From assembly GCA_020722165.1 (NCBI GenBank), contig DYLI01000067.1, forward strand, positions 1 to 8,915: 8,915 nucleotides of DNA. The letters run 5' to 3'. Positions 1 to 8,042 of this stretch are shown here, in pieces (positions within the stretch are counted from its first letter, which is position 1; the number at the start of each line of letters is the position of its first letter). The notes beneath the pieces were generated by a model. It worked only from the letters and a program-made list of their open reading frames with translations. It had not been told where the DNA came from and made no database searches. Position numbers and translations under genes: made by a program. The DNA is from Halothiobacillus neapolitanus. Its GTDB lineage: Bacteria; Pseudomonadota; Gammaproteobacteria; Halothiobacillales; Halothiobacillaceae.

Positions 1-2567
1 CCGCGTGGAGCATTCCGCGCATTGAGTTGAGTTTTGAGCTGGATGCCGAGAGTACCGAGGTTCACGCACTCATGCACTGTGAGCGGGTGGGCGAGGTCGC
101 GCAGGCGCTGGTGTTGCAGGGCGAGTGTTTGGAGCTTTTGCGGATTGCGATTGACGATGTGCCGCTGGATGCGCGTGAGTTTAGTCTGTTGGATACAGGT
201 TTGACCCTGCACAACCCGCCTGCGCGTTTTACTTTAAGCATGAGCACGCGCATTCACCCGGCGGCGAATACTACGGGCATGGGTTTGTATGTTTCCGGCG
301 GGATTCTGGTTACGCAATGCGAGTCGGAAGGTTTCCGCCGCATGATGTACGGCTTGGATCGGCCGGATGTGCTCTCGGTGTACACCACGCATCTGATTGC
401 GGATGCGGCGAGGTATCCCGTGTTGTTGTCGAATGGCAATCTGCTCAGCGAGCGCGTGTTGGACGATGGGCGCACGCAATCAAGTTGGCATGATCCGTTC
501 CCCAAGCCAAGCTATCTGTTTGCGCTGATAGCCGGTGAGTTGGGCGTGCTGCGTGATACGTTTACCACGATGAGCGGCAGGTCGGTGGCTCTGGAAATCT
601 ACGCTGCGCCGCGCCATGTGGATAAGCTCGGTCACGCCATGCAGTCGGTGCATAAGGCCATGCGCTGGGACGAGGAGACGTATGGCCGCGAATATGATCT
701 TGAGCGTTTCATGATCGTGGCGGTGGATGATTTCAATGCCGGGGCCATGGAAAACAAGGGCTTGAATATTTTCAATGCCAGTTATGTGCTGGCGCGCCCG
801 GAAGTGGCCACGGATGCGGATTATGAAGGCATTGAAAGCGTGATTGCGCATGAGTATTTTCATAATTGGTCGGGCGATCGTGTGACTTGCCGTGACTGGT
901 TTCAGTTGTCGCTGAAAGAAGGTTTTACCGTGTTCCGCGATCAGGAGTTTTCGGCGGACATGGGCGCGCGGGCGACGCAGCGTATCGAGGATGTGAATGC
1001 CTTGCGCACTTGGCAGTTTGCCGAAGATGCGGGCCCGCTGGCGCATCCGGTGCAGCCTGCGGAATATCAGGCGATCAGCAATTTTTACACCAGCACGGTG
1101 TACAACAAGGGCGCGGAAGTGGTGCGCATGTTGAAAAATCTGCTCGGCTGGCCGACCTTCCGCCAGGGAAGTGATCTGTATTTTGCACGCCACGACGGGC
1201 AGGCCGTGACCATCGAGGAATTCGTGCGCGCTATGGAAGATGCGTCCGGGCGCGACTTGAGCCAGTTCCGCCGCTGGTATGTGCAGGCCGGTACGCCGCG
1301 CATTGAGGCTTCCGGCGAATACGATGGATTAGCGCAGCGTTACAGCTTGCATTTGCGCCAATCCACGCCGCCCACGCCCGGTCAGCCGGTGAAATTGCCG
1401 ATGGTGATTCCGGTGGATATGGCTTTGCTGGATGCCAACGGCAAGGAGATGGCTGCGCAGGTTTTGGAATTGAATCAGGACATGCAGAGCTTTGTGTTTG
1501 AGGGCATGGCTGAAAAACCCGTGCCGTCCCTGTTGCGCGGCTTTTCCGCGCCGGTGCGTCTGGATTTTGCCTACAGTGATGCTGAGCTGGCGTTTTTAAT
1601 GGCGCATGACGGCGATGACTTTAACCGCTGGGAAGCCGGGCAGCGTTTGATGAGCAATGTTTTGCTGCGTCTGGTGGCCGATGTGCAGGCTGAGAATGAG
1701 CTGGTGTTGGATGAAGGATTGAACACAGCCTTTGGTCATGCGCTGCATGATAAAACCTTGAGTGCGCGCATGAAGGCCGATCTGTTGACCGTGCCGAGCG
1801 AGGCGTGGCTGGCCGATCAAATGCAGGCGATTGACCCGCAGGCGATTCATGACGCACGCCGCTTTTTGCGCCGCGCCTTGGCCGAGGCGTGGGAAGAGAG
1901 CTTGCTTGCTGTGTACAGCGCCCAGCAAAAATCCGGCGAGTATCAAGTTACACCGGAAGCCGTGGGCGCACGTCGCCTGAAAAATCTGGCGTTAGGCTTG
2001 TTGATGACGCTGGATAACAGTGCGCATCATGCGCTGGCCACGCATCAGTTCCGTGTGGGCAATAACATGACCGATGTTTTGGCGGCGATGCTAAGTCTGG
2101 CGCATACCGATTGCGCCGATCGCCGCGAGGTGTTGCTGGCGTTTGAACAGCGCTGGACGCACGAGCCGCTGGTGATGGATAAGTGGTTCCAAGCGCAGGC
2201 CAGCAGCCCGCTGCCCGGAACCTTGAATGAAGTGCGCGCACTCCTGAAGCATCCGGCGTTTAATTTGACCAATCCCAACAAGGCGCGCTCGCTCATAGGC
2301 GGCTTCGCACGCAGCAACCCGGTGAATTTCCATGCGCTGGATGGTTCGGGCTACCGTTTCGTTGCCGAGCAAGTGCTGGCACTGGATGCGCTGAATCCGC
2401 AAGTCGCTTCACGCATGGCGGGGGCGTTCCAGCAATGGCGGCGTTTTGAGCCGCATCGTCGTGGTTTGATGCGGGCGACTTTGAGCGAGCTGGCGGCTCG
2501 CCCAAGCTTGTCTTCCGAGTTGCGCGAAGTCGTGGAGCGTAGTTTGGCCAGTAGTTTGGCGGATTGA
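1..2567 (+). CDS. pepN: Aminopeptidase N (M1 zinc metallopeptidase), 5'-truncated by the window edge
   Basis: This cytoplasmic zinc exopeptidase removes N-terminal residues from peptides and has a broad specificity. The frame stays open to the window's left edge (first full codon at 3). The residues before the TTG at 27 (AWSIPRIE) align with the E. coli PepN N-terminus, so that TTG is internal and about 15 codons lie outside. Some 854 residues are visible, against 870 in E. coli. Numbering from the TTG at 27, I see the substrate-binding GAMEN motif at residues 239-243 and the zinc motif HEYFH at 275-279. The third zinc ligand is Glu298, giving HEXXH-X18-E, and the catalytic Tyr359 lies in TVYNKGAE. 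The C-terminal helical domain runs to the stop with PepN-typical blocks such as NNMTD, VMDKWF and NPNKARSLIG. No frameshift or lost catalytic residue is seen, so the gene should be functional. The identification is firm; promoter and true start are not visible. Confidence 0.97.
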   Translation, partial: AWSIPRIELSFELDAESTEVHALMHCERVGEVAQALVLQGECLELLRIAIDDVPLDAREFSLLDTGLTLHNPPARFTLSMSTRIHPAANTTGMGLYVSGGILVTQCESEGFRRMMYGLDRPDVLSVYTTHLIADAARYPVLLSNGNLLSERVLDDGRTQSSWHDPFPKPSYLFALIAGELGVLRDTFTTMSGRSVALEIYAAPRHVDKLGHAMQSVHKAMRWDEETYGREYDLERFMIVAVDDFNAGAMENKGLNIFNASYVLARPEVATDADYEGIESVIAHEYFHNWSGDRVTCRDWFQLSLKEGFTVFRDQEFSADMGARATQRIEDVNALRTWQFAEDAGPLAHPVQPAEYQAISNFYTSTVYNKGAEVVRMLKNLLGWPTFRQGSDLYFARHDGQAVTIEEFVRAMEDASGRDLSQFRRWYVQAGTPRIEASGEYDGLAQRYSLHLRQSTPPTPGQPVKLPMVIPVDMALLDANGKEMAAQVLELNQDMQSFVFEGMAEKPVPSLLRGFSAPVRLDFAYSDAELAFLMAHDGDDFNRWEAGQRLMSNVLLRLVADVQAENELVLDEGLNTAFGHALHDKTLSARMKADLLTVPSEAWLADQMQAIDPQAIHDARRFLRRALAEAWEESLLAVYSAQQKSGEYQVTPEAVGARRLKNLALGLLMTLDNSAHHALATHQFRVGNNMTDVLAAMLSLAHTDCADRREVLLAFEQRWTHEPLVMDKWFQAQASSPLPGTLNEVRALLKHPAFNLTNPNKARSLIGGFARSNPVNFHALDGSGYRFVAEQVLALDALNPQVASRMAGAFQQWRRFEPHRRGLMRATLSELAARPSLSSELREVVERSLASSLAD

Positions 2568-2592
2568 AAGCTAGGCGCGGGCGGTGTATGGT
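2564..2592 (+). promoter_or_regulatory. Candidate sigma70 promoter for the DUF465 gene
   Basis: A TTGAAA box at 2564-2569, overlapping the pepN stop codon, lies 17 nt before TATGGT at 2587-2592. The predicted transcript would start near 2599 and have a leader of about 24 nt. The fit to consensus is moderate; read-through from pepN is the alternative. Confidence 0.4.
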
Positions 2593-2622
2593 TAAAAATC
2601 ATACTTTTAAATGGAGTTCGCT

Positions 2623-2859
2623 ATGACCGTCGATCATCATGACTTAGCCCACGAGTTTCCTGAGCACAAGGAACGCATTCATGCCTTGAAGATGGAAAAC
2701 GCACATTTCGCCAAGCAGTTTGATGCCTATCATGCTGTAAATAAGGACATTGAAGCACTGGAGAACAATGAGTCACCGGTGGCTGATGAAACACTTGAAG
2801 AGCTGAAGAAACAGCGTTTGGAACTCAAGGATGAACTTTACGCGATGTTGACTGCGTAA
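2623..2859 (+). CDS. YdcH-like small protein, DUF465 family
   Basis: This 78-residue, highly charged protein belongs to the DUF465/YdcH family, whose role is unknown. It is soluble, with no signal peptide or membrane segment. It looks like a two-helix hairpin: helix one around residues 10-50 (EFPEHKERIHALK to IEALENN) and helix two around 56-75. The family's C-terminal LKKQRLELKDELYAML block is present, matching MKKQKLQLKDEM in E. coli YdcH. An ATG in frame at 2611 would add four residues. I prefer the ATG at 2623 because a GGAG Shine-Dalgarno (2613-2616) sits 6 nt before it and overlaps the 2611 codon. The gene stands alone, with a candidate promoter upstream and a strong terminator just downstream. 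Family membership is confident; function is not known. Confidence 0.85.
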   Translation: MTVDHHDLAHEFPEHKERIHALKMENAHFAKQFDAYHAVNKDIEALENNESPVADETLEELKKQRLELKDELYAMLTA

Positions 2860-2883
2860 TTTTTTCGCTGGGTTTTTGTCAAT

Positions 2884-2908
2884 AAGGTCGCGTGATGCGG
2901 CCTTTTTT
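2884..2908 (+). terminator. Rho-independent terminator between convergent genes
   Basis: An 8-bp stem (AAGGTCGC 2884-2891 with GCGGCCTT 2897-2904, one G-T pair) closes a 5-nt loop and runs into T2903-T2908. It ends the DUF465 transcript. The stop codon of the opposing gene (complement of 2907-2909) lies in the T-run. On the minus strand the same stem is followed only by a weak T stretch, so bidirectional action is possible but unproven. Confidence 0.85.
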
Positions 2909-3494
2909 ATTGCGCGCTTGATAGACGCACAAGCTGCTGTTCTGGTGGGAGAGCGAGTAGGGCAACAAGCTCATCCAGCGAACCTTCAAAGCATCCCGCG
3001 TGACCTTGACTGTGGCAGAGGCGCGAGGGGATGCCCCAATCCTCTAACAGCGGGATGGAGGCAATCACACCGTCCGGCATACCGTCGAGTAAAAAACGCG
3101 AGGGTCGGGGGCGGAAAGGAAGTGGGTCAGTCATTTGATAGAGGGCGAGCATGCTGGCCGGGGTTTGCCGCCGTGTGGCGCAAAGATGGATCAGGGTCGC
3201 AAGCGCGATTCCGTCGGCAAGAATGACGCTGGGCTGGCTGGGTATAAGGATGATGTGCTCGCCTATGATGTCCGCGAGCTTGAGGCTGGGTTCGGCGTGA
3301 ATGGACGGACTCAGAACGTCAAGCTGCCCCGAAGCCGAGTGCAGCATGGGGTAGAGCAGCTTGCCATCATGCAGTTGTAGTCGCTCGCCGGGCTGGGGCG
3401 CGGGGTGGGTTGCTGGCCAGCGCACGCTGATTTGCGTAAAGGCTCCGAGCGCCCGTTGCGCAAGAATCGGCAGTTCGGTGGCGTCAGGCTTCAC
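2907..3494 (-). CDS. PyrK-like / ferredoxin reductase-like electron-transfer protein, putative
   Basis: This 195-residue protein resembles gammaproteobacterial proteins annotated as dihydroorotate dehydrogenase electron-transfer subunit-like. The clearest block is residues 127-170: PFRPRPSRFLLDGMP, then VIASIPLLEDWGIPSRL, then QGHAGCFEG. Residues 1-62 would correspond to a reduced FAD-binding barrel. Residues 80-104 resemble the start of the NAD(P)-binding domain, but the usual glycine-rich turn is reduced to ADGIALATL. The four-cysteine [2Fe-2S] motif of true PyrK is absent (only Cys105, Cys160 and Cys168), and no pyrimidine gene is nearby, so the specific reaction is unknown. The start is inferred: the GTG at 3492-3494 overlaps the hydrolase stop by 11 nt and is the only plausible in-frame start near that gene's end. 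No clear Shine-Dalgarno precedes it, so translational coupling is likely. A longer frame to 3563 would lie inside the hydrolase. The gene is sure; the family is moderate; the function is open. Confidence 0.6.
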   Translation of the reverse strand: MKPDATELPILAQRALGAFTQISVRWPATHPAPQPGERLQLHDGKLLYPMLHSASGQLDVLSPSIHAEPSLKLADIIGEHIILIPSQPSVILADGIALATLIHLCATRRQTPASMLALYQMTDPLPFRPRPSRFLLDGMPDGVIASIPLLEDWGIPSRLCHSQGHAGCFEGSLDELVALLALPPEQQLVRLSSAQ

Positions 3495-4296
3495 AAGGCA
3501 GGTTGTCGTACTGATTTTGCAGGAAACTGCGCAGCGCCTTGAGGAAAGCATCCGGCGTTTCAATATGCGGCCAGTGATGCGCCAGCGGCAGGCTAAGAAC
3601 GCAGGCTTGCGGGAAACTTTTGCGAATCAGCCCAAGGTCAGCATCGCGTACATAATCAGAATGCCCACCGCGAATAAACAGCGCGGGGCCAAGGTAGAGG
3701 CGGTCGAGAAAAGGCATGGTGTTGAGGTCGTCGTAGGCCATTTCCAGGGTTGGCAGGTTGATGCGCCAATGCAATTGACCCGAAGGGGTGCGCGTAAGAT
3801 TGGTGAGCAAAAAATCACGCACTTCAGGGTTGGGCAGGCGCTGGCTCATCCATGCGCTGGCCTCCGCGCGCGAGTGCAGGCGATGCAGCGGCAAGCTATT
3901 CATGGCGTAAAAAAGCTCATGATGCAACGGCGCATAAGCACGCGGGGCAATGTCCACCACGGTCAGACTTTGCACGCGCTCGGCCGCACGGCTGGCCAGT
4001 AGCATGGCCGTTTTGCCGCCAAGTGAATGCCCAAGGATGTGCGCGCGCTCAAGTTTGAGCGTGTCCATCAATCCCAGGGTGTCGCTAACCATGTCGGCAT
4101 AGTGATGCGAAGGGCTATGCGGCGAAGCACCGTGGTTGCGCAAGTCGGACAAAATCACTTGCCAGCCCCCGTGCTGCGGGTGGTTTGGGTTTGCAAGGTT
4201 CGTCGCAATGGAGCGCCAGTTGGCCGATGAGCCAAACAAGCCGTGCAGAATAATAAGCGGCTCGCCGTGCCCTAAAATTTCGTAATGCAGCTTCAA
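3484..4296 (-). CDS. Alpha/beta-hydrolase, YbfF-like acyl esterase
   Basis: This 270-residue protein is a single-domain alpha/beta hydrolase close to E. coli YbfF, a cytoplasmic esterase active on acyl-CoA and acyl esters in vitro. HGLFGSS (18-24) forms the oxyanion-hole region and DLRNHGASPH (51-60) is a family signature. The nucleophile elbow GHSLGG (89-94) gives Ser91, Asp115 in VVDIAP is the family acidic residue, and His241 in HHWPHIETPD is the catalytic histidine. There is no signal peptide. The start is a TTG (complement of 4294-4296): MKLHYEILG aligns with the YbfF N-terminus, and the next methionine is only at residue 69. No convincing Shine-Dalgarno precedes it, so expression may be low. 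The gene overlaps the following PyrK-like gene by 11 nt, forming a likely two-gene operon. The natural substrate cannot be read from sequence. Confidence 0.9.
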   Translation of the reverse strand: MKLHYEILGHGEPLIILHGLFGSSANWRSIATNLANPNHPQHGGWQVILSDLRNHGASPHSPSHHYADMVSDTLGLMDTLKLERAHILGHSLGGKTAMLLASRAAERVQSLTVVDIAPRAYAPLHHELFYAMNSLPLHRLHSRAEASAWMSQRLPNPEVRDFLLTNLTRTPSGQLHWRINLPTLEMAYDDLNTMPFLDRLYLGPALFIRGGHSDYVRDADLGLIRKSFPQACVLSLPLAHHWPHIETPDAFLKALRSFLQNQYDNLPCEA

Positions 4297-4326
4297 AGAC
4301 GTGTCCGGTAACGTGCAACGGCGTGA

Positions 4327-4355
4327 ACCGTAGCGTGTGAGTGGGGTTGCGTCAA
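4327..4355 (-). promoter_or_regulatory. Candidate sigma70 promoter for the hydrolase operon
   Basis: On the minus strand, TTGACG (complement of 4350-4355) lies 17 nt before TACGGT (complement of 4327-4332). Transcription would start near 4320, giving a leader of about 24 nt. The -35 is a 5/6 match and the -10 is weak. Confidence 0.4.
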
Positions 4356-4363
4356 TGCGTCAA
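4348..4363. repeat. Tandem direct repeat, 2 x TGCGTCAA
   Basis: Two perfect adjacent copies of TGCGTCAA (4348-4355 and 4356-4363) lie in the divergent intergenic region. On the minus strand each supplies a TTGACG box. The copies may be duplicate -35 elements or a regulator half-site pair; nothing more can be said. Confidence 0.6.
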
Positions 4364-4454
4364 AACATGGAAATTTTTTTCCAGCGGAGTATTTCGGACA
4401 TAAAAAAATGTAAGATGCTGACTGTTGGTCTTATGATAAAAAAAGGGTTTTCAA

Positions 4455-5783
4455 GTGCCAATGTCTCAAGATTTGGAGGTCGGCTCGCCAGCACTTCCGG
4501 CAGGTAATCAACAGTTCGCTCTTCTTGTGTCGCTTGATCGCGCTGCGCGTGATGTCATGCGCGCCGCCTGCCGCCAAGCGGGCTATCAATCTTTAGATTG
4601 CCCTAACTTTGTCGATGCAGTGTCGATGGCCGGAGAGATAGGAGTTACTGCGTGTTGTATTGCCGCTTCGGCAACCAACTCCGGCCTGTGTCAGTTGATT
4701 AAAGATCTGCGCGAAGCGCTGGTTGATGGTGCGCCGATTTTGATGATGTCGGCAATGAGTGATGTGCCGCAACAAGTTGAGTCGCTGTTTGTCTGTGGCG
4801 TGACTGAGATTTTTGCATCGACCGCACCAGAAACATTGACGCATTACCTGGTCAACCGCAACACGGAGCGGGTCGATCCGCATGGCCAGCATATTTATGG
4901 CAAGCAGGTGTTGTTGGTGGAGGATTCAACCACAGTGGCCGTTGTGGTGCGTAAAACTCTGATGAAGCATGGTCTGATGGTGGACTGGGAGCGTAGCGCG
5001 GAAGATGGCTTGGATGCTTTGCAGCACAAAAAATACGATTTGTTGATTACTGATCTGGTGCTCGAAGGTGAAATGAGTGGCGTGGCGTTGGTAAGTCACT
5101 TGCGTCAGTCCGGGTACAGTGAGTACGCACTACCCATTTTGGCGATGACCGGTTTTGATGAGCGTTCGCGCCGTCGCGAGCTGTTCCGCTTGGGGGTCAA
5201 TGATTATGTCGTCAAGCCGGTACTCGAAGAAGAGTTGGTCGTGCGCGCCCGTAATCTGATTATCGCCAGCCGCCTGGCCATTCGAGTCGAAGCGCAACAT
5301 GCACGTATCAAAATGTTGGAGTCGAGCGATGCTTTAACCGGTGTGTACAATCGCCGCACGTTATTCAACATGAGTAAAAAATACCTTGCCACGGCGCAGC
5401 GCACTGAGGGTGTATTTAGCCTGGTGCTGGTCGAAATACATGGCGTGGACAGAGTGGTAACGCAATATGGTAGCGCAGCGGGGGATGAGGTTTTGAGCGA
5501 TTGCGCCCGCGCCATGCGCATGGTGGCGCGTTCCAGTGACATTGTGGCGCGCGTTGGTGATGCGCGCTTTGCGGTCGCTTTACCCTACTGCGCCGTTATG
5601 GACGCCCCCTGTATTGGCGAGCGCTACCGGCGTGCGCTCAGTGGTGAAAAGCCTTTTGGGATGGCGCTTGGCGTGAGCGTGGGAACCGTTGCCTTCGATG
5701 CGCAACAAGATAGCGATTTCGACCATCTGTTCGCTCGCGCCTTGAGCACGATGGTGCGCGATGATGCAGCTGTTCCTTCTTAA
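4455..5783 (+). CDS. REC-REC-GGDEF response regulator with degenerate cyclase site
   Basis: This 442-residue cytoplasmic protein has PleD/PopA-like architecture. Residues 20-135 look like a receiver fold without the acidic phosphoacceptor or lysine (pseudo-receiver). Residues 150-270 are an intact receiver: Glu156/Asp157, phosphoacceptor Asp200, Thr232 and Lys254. A linker leads to a GGDEF domain at 290-437 that keeps DALTGVYNRR (292-301) and AAGDE. Its signature is GDARF (368-372) instead of GGDEF, and the metal-binding aspartate segment (normally like DIDHFK) reads EIHGVD (327-332), so cyclase activity is improbable. The product-binding I-site RxxD survives as RSSD (359-362), five residues before the signature. 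I infer a phosphorylation-controlled c-di-GMP receptor rather than an enzyme. The GTG at 4455 is preferred, with AAAGGG ending 7 nt before it; the ATG at 4461 is the alternative. No terminator follows. No cognate kinase or output gene is adjacent. Confidence 0.93.
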   Translation: MPMSQDLEVGSPALPAGNQQFALLVSLDRAARDVMRAACRQAGYQSLDCPNFVDAVSMAGEIGVTACCIAASATNSGLCQLIKDLREALVDGAPILMMSAMSDVPQQVESLFVCGVTEIFASTAPETLTHYLVNRNTERVDPHGQHIYGKQVLLVEDSTTVAVVVRKTLMKHGLMVDWERSAEDGLDALQHKKYDLLITDLVLEGEMSGVALVSHLRQSGYSEYALPILAMTGFDERSRRRELFRLGVNDYVVKPVLEEELVVRARNLIIASRLAIRVEAQHARIKMLESSDALTGVYNRRTLFNMSKKYLATAQRTEGVFSLVLVEIHGVDRVVTQYGSAAGDEVLSDCARAMRMVARSSDIVARVGDARFAVALPYCAVMDAPCIGERYRRALSGEKPFGMALGVSVGTVAFDAQQDSDFDHLFARALSTMVRDDAAVPS

Positions 5784-5848
5784 CGCGTGATGCGGGCTTA
5801 ACGGGTCGTTAGCAGACAGCTCGTTTCCAGTCCGAGAGGCTGCCAGGG

Positions 5849-5877
5849 CTTGAAATTCATTTTTGTTGCCCTAATCT
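5849..5877 (+). promoter_or_regulatory. Candidate sigma32-like (or sigma70) groESL promoter
   Basis: CTTGAAA at 5849-5855 is a good heat-shock -35. CCCTAATC follows after 13 nt, at 5869-5876, as a partial match to the sigma32 -10 (CCCCATnT). The same stretch reads as a sigma70 promoter: TTGAAA (5850-5855), 16 nt, TAATCT (5872-5877). Either way transcription would begin inside the CIRCE element just downstream. Confidence 0.5.
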
Positions 5878-5903
5878 TGGCACTCGAATGTGCTGAGTGC
5901 TAA
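5877..5903 (+). promoter_or_regulatory. CIRCE operator (HrcA binding site)
   Basis: The inverted repeat TTGGCACTC, 9-nt spacer, GAGTGCTAA matches the CIRCE consensus TTAGCACTC-N9-GAGTGCTAA with one substitution in the left arm. CIRCE binds the repressor HrcA, which is made active by GroEL, so the operon is under feedback control. Its place 48 nt before groES is as expected. The genome should therefore encode hrcA. Confidence 0.93.
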
Positions 5904-5950
5904 TTCTTGGTACATTGTGCCCCCATAATTTTTTAAGTGGAGTTGAACTC

Positions 5951-6238
5951 ATGAAGATTCGTCCTTTGCATGACCGCGTGCTGATCAAGCGCGTTGAAGA
6001 AGAATTAACCACCGCCAGCGGCATCGTGCTGCCGGGTAGCGCGGCTGAAAAGCCTAATCGTGGCGAAATCATTGCCGCTGGGCCTGGCAAGTCGAACGAA
6101 AAAGGCGAAATCCGCCCCATTGGTGTCAAAGTCGGCGAGCAGGTATTGTTTGGTCAGTACGCAGGCACCAAAGTCAAAGTTGACGGCGAAGAGCTGTTGA
6201 TGATGGGCGAAGATGACATTCTTGCTGTCATCGAATAA
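5951..6238 (+). CDS. groES: Co-chaperonin GroES (Cpn10)
   Basis: The 95-residue co-chaperonin forms the heptameric lid of GroEL and closes the folding chamber in the cytoplasm. The N-terminus MKIRPLHDRVLIKR is canonical. The mobile loop lies around residues 17-32 and carries the GroEL-contacting tripeptide Ile25-Val26-Leu27. The C-terminal half (GVKVGEQVLFGQYAGTKVKVDGEE, then LLMMGEDDILAVIE) is also complete. The ATG at 5951 is set by a GGAG Shine-Dalgarno at 5939-5942, 8 nt upstream, and by family length. The frame is open further upstream, but that part spans the CIRCE operator. groEL follows after a 38-nt gap. Confidence 0.98.
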   Translation: MKIRPLHDRVLIKRVEEELTTASGIVLPGSAAEKPNRGEIIAAGPGKSNEKGEIRPIGVKVGEQVLFGQYAGTKVKVDGEELLMMGEDDILAVIE

Positions 6239-6276
6239 TTCATACGTAATTCATTACTAATTTAAGGAGATTCCCC

Positions 6277-7911
<1,635 letters not shown>

Positions 7912-7919
7912 TGCTGCTC

Positions 7920-7936
7920 GGATAGTTTGCCTATCC
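7920..7936 (+). other. Small hairpin in the groEL 3' UTR
   Basis: GGATAG (7920-7925), loop TTTGC, CTATCC (7931-7936) forms a perfect 6-bp stem starting 8 nt after the groEL stop. It lacks a T-run, so it is not a terminator by itself. It may protect the 3' end of the mRNA. Confidence 0.45.
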
Positions 7937-7950
7937 TGAAGTGACCTTAG

Positions 7951-7975
7951 CCCCGCCTTGAGCGGGGTTTTTTTT
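7951..7975 (+). terminator. Rho-independent terminator of groESL
   Basis: A GC-only 6-bp stem, CCCCGC (7951-7956) with GCGGGG (7962-7967), encloses the loop CTTGA and is followed by eight T (7968-7975). This is a textbook strong terminator. Confidence 0.95.
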
Positions 7976-8042
7976 ATGTGTTTCGCATTAAGTCGCATCT
8001 TGGAGTAGGCTAATGGCGCACTTGAACTAAGGAGATTCGATC

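Noticed and set aside
480..1193. 237-residue open frame on the minus strand inside pepN
   Set aside because: It is antisense to conserved catalytic coding sequence of pepN and resembles no known family; it is a codon-bias shadow.
3495..3563. Longer N-terminus for the PyrK-like gene
   Set aside because: The added residues lie wholly within the hydrolase coding region and show no family similarity.
3361..4002. 213-residue plus-strand frame across the hydrolase and PyrK-like genes
   Set aside because: It is antisense to two genes with clear family motifs and shows no domain of its own.
4368..4383. Inverted repeat TGGAAA-N4-TTTCCA
   Set aside because: It is short and its centre is a homopolymer T tract, so it is easily due to chance.
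4432..4437. TATGAT as a -10 box for the REC-REC-GGDEF gene
   Set aside because: No recognisable -35 lies 16-18 nt upstream, and the transcript would start only about 10 nt before the GTG, within the Shine-Dalgarno region.
5796..5813. Bulged hairpin GC-T-TAACG / CGTTAGC after the REC-REC-GGDEF gene
   Set aside because: No T-run follows, so it is not a credible intrinsic terminator; transcription may end elsewhere or read on toward groES.
5920..5929. CCCCCATAAT, a sigma32-like -10 close to groES
   Set aside because: No suitable -35 lies at the required 11-16 nt spacing; the nearest, CTTGGTA, is only 7 nt away.
5897..5950. Upstream extension of groES in the same frame
   Set aside because: It covers part of the CIRCE operator and lacks a ribosome binding site; the ATG at 5951 fits family length and has GGAG 8 nt before it.
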